DNA from: Lachnospiraceae bacterium
GTDB taxonomy: Bacteria > Bacillota > Clostridia > Lachnospirales > Lachnospiraceae
Assembly (NCBI GenBank): GCA_017542245.1
Contig: JAFXXN010000078.1
Location: forward strand, 124,001-188,000
DNA length: 64,000 bases
Reading direction: 5' to 3'
The notes beneath the pieces were generated by a model. It made no database searches and was not told the origin of the DNA. It saw only the letters and a program-made list of their open reading frames with translations. Of this stretch, positions 61,974-64,000 are shown piece by piece; position 1 is the stretch's first letter, and each line of letters begins with the position of its first letter. The position numbers and the translations under genes are program-made.

Positions 61974-63149
61974 TTGAAAAAGACGGTTTATCTGGATAAT
62001 GCAGCCACAACCATGCCGGATCCGCGTGTGGTCGAGGCAATGCTGCCATATATGTATGATGCTTACGGAAATGCTTCCGGAAAGTATTCCTTGGGTTTTA
62101 AAGCCAGAAAAGCCATAGAAGATGCAAGGGAAAAAGTGGCGAGATTGATCGGTGCGGAACCGGATGAGATATTTTTTACAAGCGGCGCTACCGAAGGAAA
62201 TAATACGGTACTTGGGAAAAATATCTGGAAGACGTTGATAACTTCAGATACAGAGCATAAATCGGTTCTGAAGGCAACAGATGTTTATAAAAGAAATTCA
62301 AGATGCTTTTATGCTAAAACTGATGGGAAATGTTGTATAGATATAGATTCGCTTAAAGATAGGATTGAATATTTTATTAAAAATCAGGATGTAAAAGACT
62401 TAAGCGAAGATTGTTATAACGGACTTGTCTCAATAATCCGGGTAAATAATGAGACCGGAACCGAACAGAACATTAAGGCACTGTCCGATACGGCACATGA
62501 AAAAGGATTTCTTTTTCATACGGATGCCGTTCAGGCCGTAGGACATATAAAAATCGATGTGAAAAAAGACGGACTTGATTTTCTGACAGCTTCCGGACAT
62601 AAATTTTATGGACCAAAGGGCATTGGATTTCTATATATAAGAAGAGGAATTAAACCGTATCCTTTGATGTATGGCGGAGAGCAGGAGCGTGGGATCCGTC
62701 CGGGTACCGAGAATGTCCCTGGAATTGTGGGACTGGGAGAAGCCTGCAGGATAGCTTTAGCCGAGATGGAAGAGGATGCATTAAGAGTATGCAGTATGAG
62801 CCGTTTACTTAAGGAAAGACTGCTAAAGATACCCGGTTCTAAGCAGAATGGCTTGGGAGACAGGATTTTTAATGTTTCTTTTGAAGGAATTAACGGACAG
62901 TCTCTTGCCATAAGACTTGACATGGAAGGCATCTGTGTTTCTACCGGAGCGGCATGCAGCAGCGGACTTGATGAACGTTCGCATGTACTTACAGCCATGG
63001 GACTCGGAGCTTATGAAATTGATTCTTCCATAAGAATAAGCATTGGAAAATACAATACTGAAGAGGAAATTGAATTTGCAGCAAAAAAAACAGAATCGAT
63101 AGTATCCGAACTCAGGGAGTTAAATGGCGGCTATACTGTAAAGGATTAA
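61974..63149 (+). CDS. Cysteine desulfurase (NifS/IscS type)
   Basis: The 391-residue PLP enzyme removes sulfur from cysteine for Fe-S cluster or thiolated-tRNA synthesis. It has VYLDNAATTMPDP at the start, IFFTSGATEGNN, TEHKSV (His), HTDAVQAVGH, the PLP lysine in TASGHKFYGPKG and the active-site Cys in VSTGAACSSGLDERSHVL. The start is a TTG with AGAGGAA 8 bp upstream; an overlapping ATG is out of frame. NifS-like length and the Cys loop place it in group I. No IscU or ThiI gene follows in the window. Confidence 0.93.
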   Translation: MKKTVYLDNAATTMPDPRVVEAMLPYMYDAYGNASGKYSLGFKARKAIEDAREKVARLIGAEPDEIFFTSGATEGNNTVLGKNIWKTLITSDTEHKSVLKATDVYKRNSRCFYAKTDGKCCIDIDSLKDRIEYFIKNQDVKDLSEDCYNGLVSIIRVNNETGTEQNIKALSDTAHEKGFLFHTDAVQAVGHIKIDVKKDGLDFLTASGHKFYGPKGIGFLYIRRGIKPYPLMYGGEQERGIRPGTENVPGIVGLGEACRIALAEMEEDALRVCSMSRLLKERLLKIPGSKQNGLGDRIFNVSFEGINGQSLAIRLDMEGICVSTGAACSSGLDERSHVLTAMGLGAYEIDSSIRISIGKYNTEEEIEFAAKKTESIVSELRELNGGYTVKD

Positions 63150-63192
63150 CCTCTTAATGAAAATTTTATGTTTTTTATAAAGGAAAAGTGAT

Positions 63193-64000
63193 ATGATAGA
63201 ATACGATGTTCATTTACATACGGAATTTTCTACGGATTCCGAAGAAAAAGCGGAGACTGTTATTGAAAAAGCTATAGAACTCGGATTAAAAGGTATTTGC
63301 TTTACCGATCATATGGATCTTTATTTTCCTTTAGAATGTTCTAAAAAATCAGGCGGAGACTTTACTTTTGACCTTGACGGATATTTTGATAAACTGGATT
63401 ATCTTAAGAGAAAATATATGGGTCAGATTGAGATCTTATGCGGATTGGAAGCGGGTCTTAGAGATGAGATAGATCTTAGGGAAAAATGTTTTAATGAATA
63501 TCGGGAAATGGTTACGAGATACCCTTTTGATTTTGTAATAGGATCGACACATTGCCTGGAGGATATAGATCCTTACTGGGAGGAATATTGGTATGGAAGA
63601 ACGGCAGAAGAAGGTCTTGACAGATATTTTGACGCAATTGCTCAAAACTGCACTTATTACGATTGTTTTGATTCCCTGGGTCATCTTGACTATCTTGTTA
63701 GGTATGTCTCGGCGGACGCGACGATAAAAAGTATTAAAGCCAAAGGGCTTAACAATATTTCAGGTAAGAATACAGAGGATGTTTTTTCAAATCCGGAGTT
63801 ATTAAAAAGACTGTACGGAAGAGAAATATACAACCCGGCAGATTTTGCAGATCGTATTGATTATATTTTAAGAAAGATCATAGAAAAGGGATCTGCACTG
63901 GAAATAAATACTGCAGGGTTAAAATATGGTTTGGGATTTGCTCATCCCAAAAGAGAAATTCTTTTAAGGTACAGGGAGCTTGGCGGGGAACTCATTACCA
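63193..64000 (+). CDS. PHP-family phosphatase, histidinol-phosphatase type (3' end outside the window)
   Basis: The reading frame is open from ATG 63193 to the end of the window (at least 269 residues). YDVHLHTEFSTDS, with the H-x-H metal site, GICFTDHMDL, CGLEAGL, VIGSTHCLED and the late DSLGHLDYLVRY are the PHP motifs of HisK/HisJ-type histidinol-phosphatase. An extra stretch (about residues 177-210, LNNISGKNTEDVFSNPELLK) interrupts the usual core after the HLD motif. ALEINTAGLKYG is typical. No other his gene is present, so the substrate is inferred from family only. AAAGGAAAAGTG gives the ribosome site. Confidence 0.85.
   Translation, partial: MIEYDVHLHTEFSTDSEEKAETVIEKAIELGLKGICFTDHMDLYFPLECSKKSGGDFTFDLDGYFDKLDYLKRKYMGQIEILCGLEAGLRDEIDLREKCFNEYREMVTRYPFDFVIGSTHCLEDIDPYWEEYWYGRTAEEGLDRYFDAIAQNCTYYDCFDSLGHLDYLVRYVSADATIKSIKAKGLNNISGKNTEDVFSNPELLKRLYGREIYNPADFADRIDYILRKIIEKGSALEINTAGLKYGLGFAHPKREILLRYRELGGELIT

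Overview
The window reads as a chromosomal segment of a low-to-moderate GC Firmicute, most likely a gut or rumen Clostridium of the family Lachnospiraceae. This is inferred from gene content: HrcA/CIRCE control of hrcA-grpE-dnaK-dnaJ, AGGAGG-type ribosome sites, TTGACA/TATAAT promoters, LytTR-DUF3021 and DUF6273 families, YesN-type AraC response regulators and many c-di-GMP proteins. No sporulation, phage or IS gene and no CRISPR array was found. The window starts inside tsaD and ends inside a PHP-type histidinol-phosphatase gene.

1-13 kb is mostly housekeeping: tsaD end, GH36 alpha-galactosidase, two tRNA-Ser genes with their own promoter and terminators, an iron alcohol dehydrogenase, glnS, nspC (polyamine), a histidine phosphatase, a YbaK deacylase, a CE15-like esterase fused to a GNAT domain, and a SpoU methyltransferase. 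A leftward block follows: a two-receiver response regulator, then a LytTR regulator paired with a DUF3021 membrane protein. 13-32 kb holds a Gln-rich DUF2339 membrane protein coupled to a SpoIIE-type phosphatase; a tight pepP - DUF6171 - EAL - radical SAM operon; an NYN nuclease-like protein; an ECF sigma/anti-sigma pair; a YesN-type regulator; an 860-bp gap with a 55-57 bp tandem repeat array; a membrane GH25 protein; and hemW with a low-complexity insert.

33-43.7 kb is the accessory part: a DUF4143 ATPase behind a 32-bp phased repeat array, two secreted FN3-like/DUF6273 paralogues (one with an amber codon in its signal peptide), an HTH-Uma2 protein behind an ATGGTAT array, Bcp, an azoreductase-like protein, a zinc-ribbon membrane protein, an AAA/PD-(D/E)XK protein, two orphan small proteins, and a roughly 210-nt element with a 30-bp closing helix just before hrcA.

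43.7-64 kb: the CIRCE-controlled heat-shock operon ends in a TetM-like translational GTPase fused to a Rae1/YacP-like NYN nuclease domain, overlapping dnaJ by 4 bp. Next is a six-gene ABC export cluster (three adaptor proteins, one FtsX-type permease, two ATPases, one carrying an AbrB-like C-terminal domain), then rpmF, tRNA-Arg(CCG), a PAS-GGDEF cyclase, a cysteine desulfurase and the PHP phosphatase.

The best candidates for something undescribed are the GTPase-RNase fusion in the heat-shock operon, the structured element before hrcA, the repeat arrays at 27.6 and 33.3 kb, and the ATPase-AbrB fusion. All function statements come from reading motifs; no database search was run.
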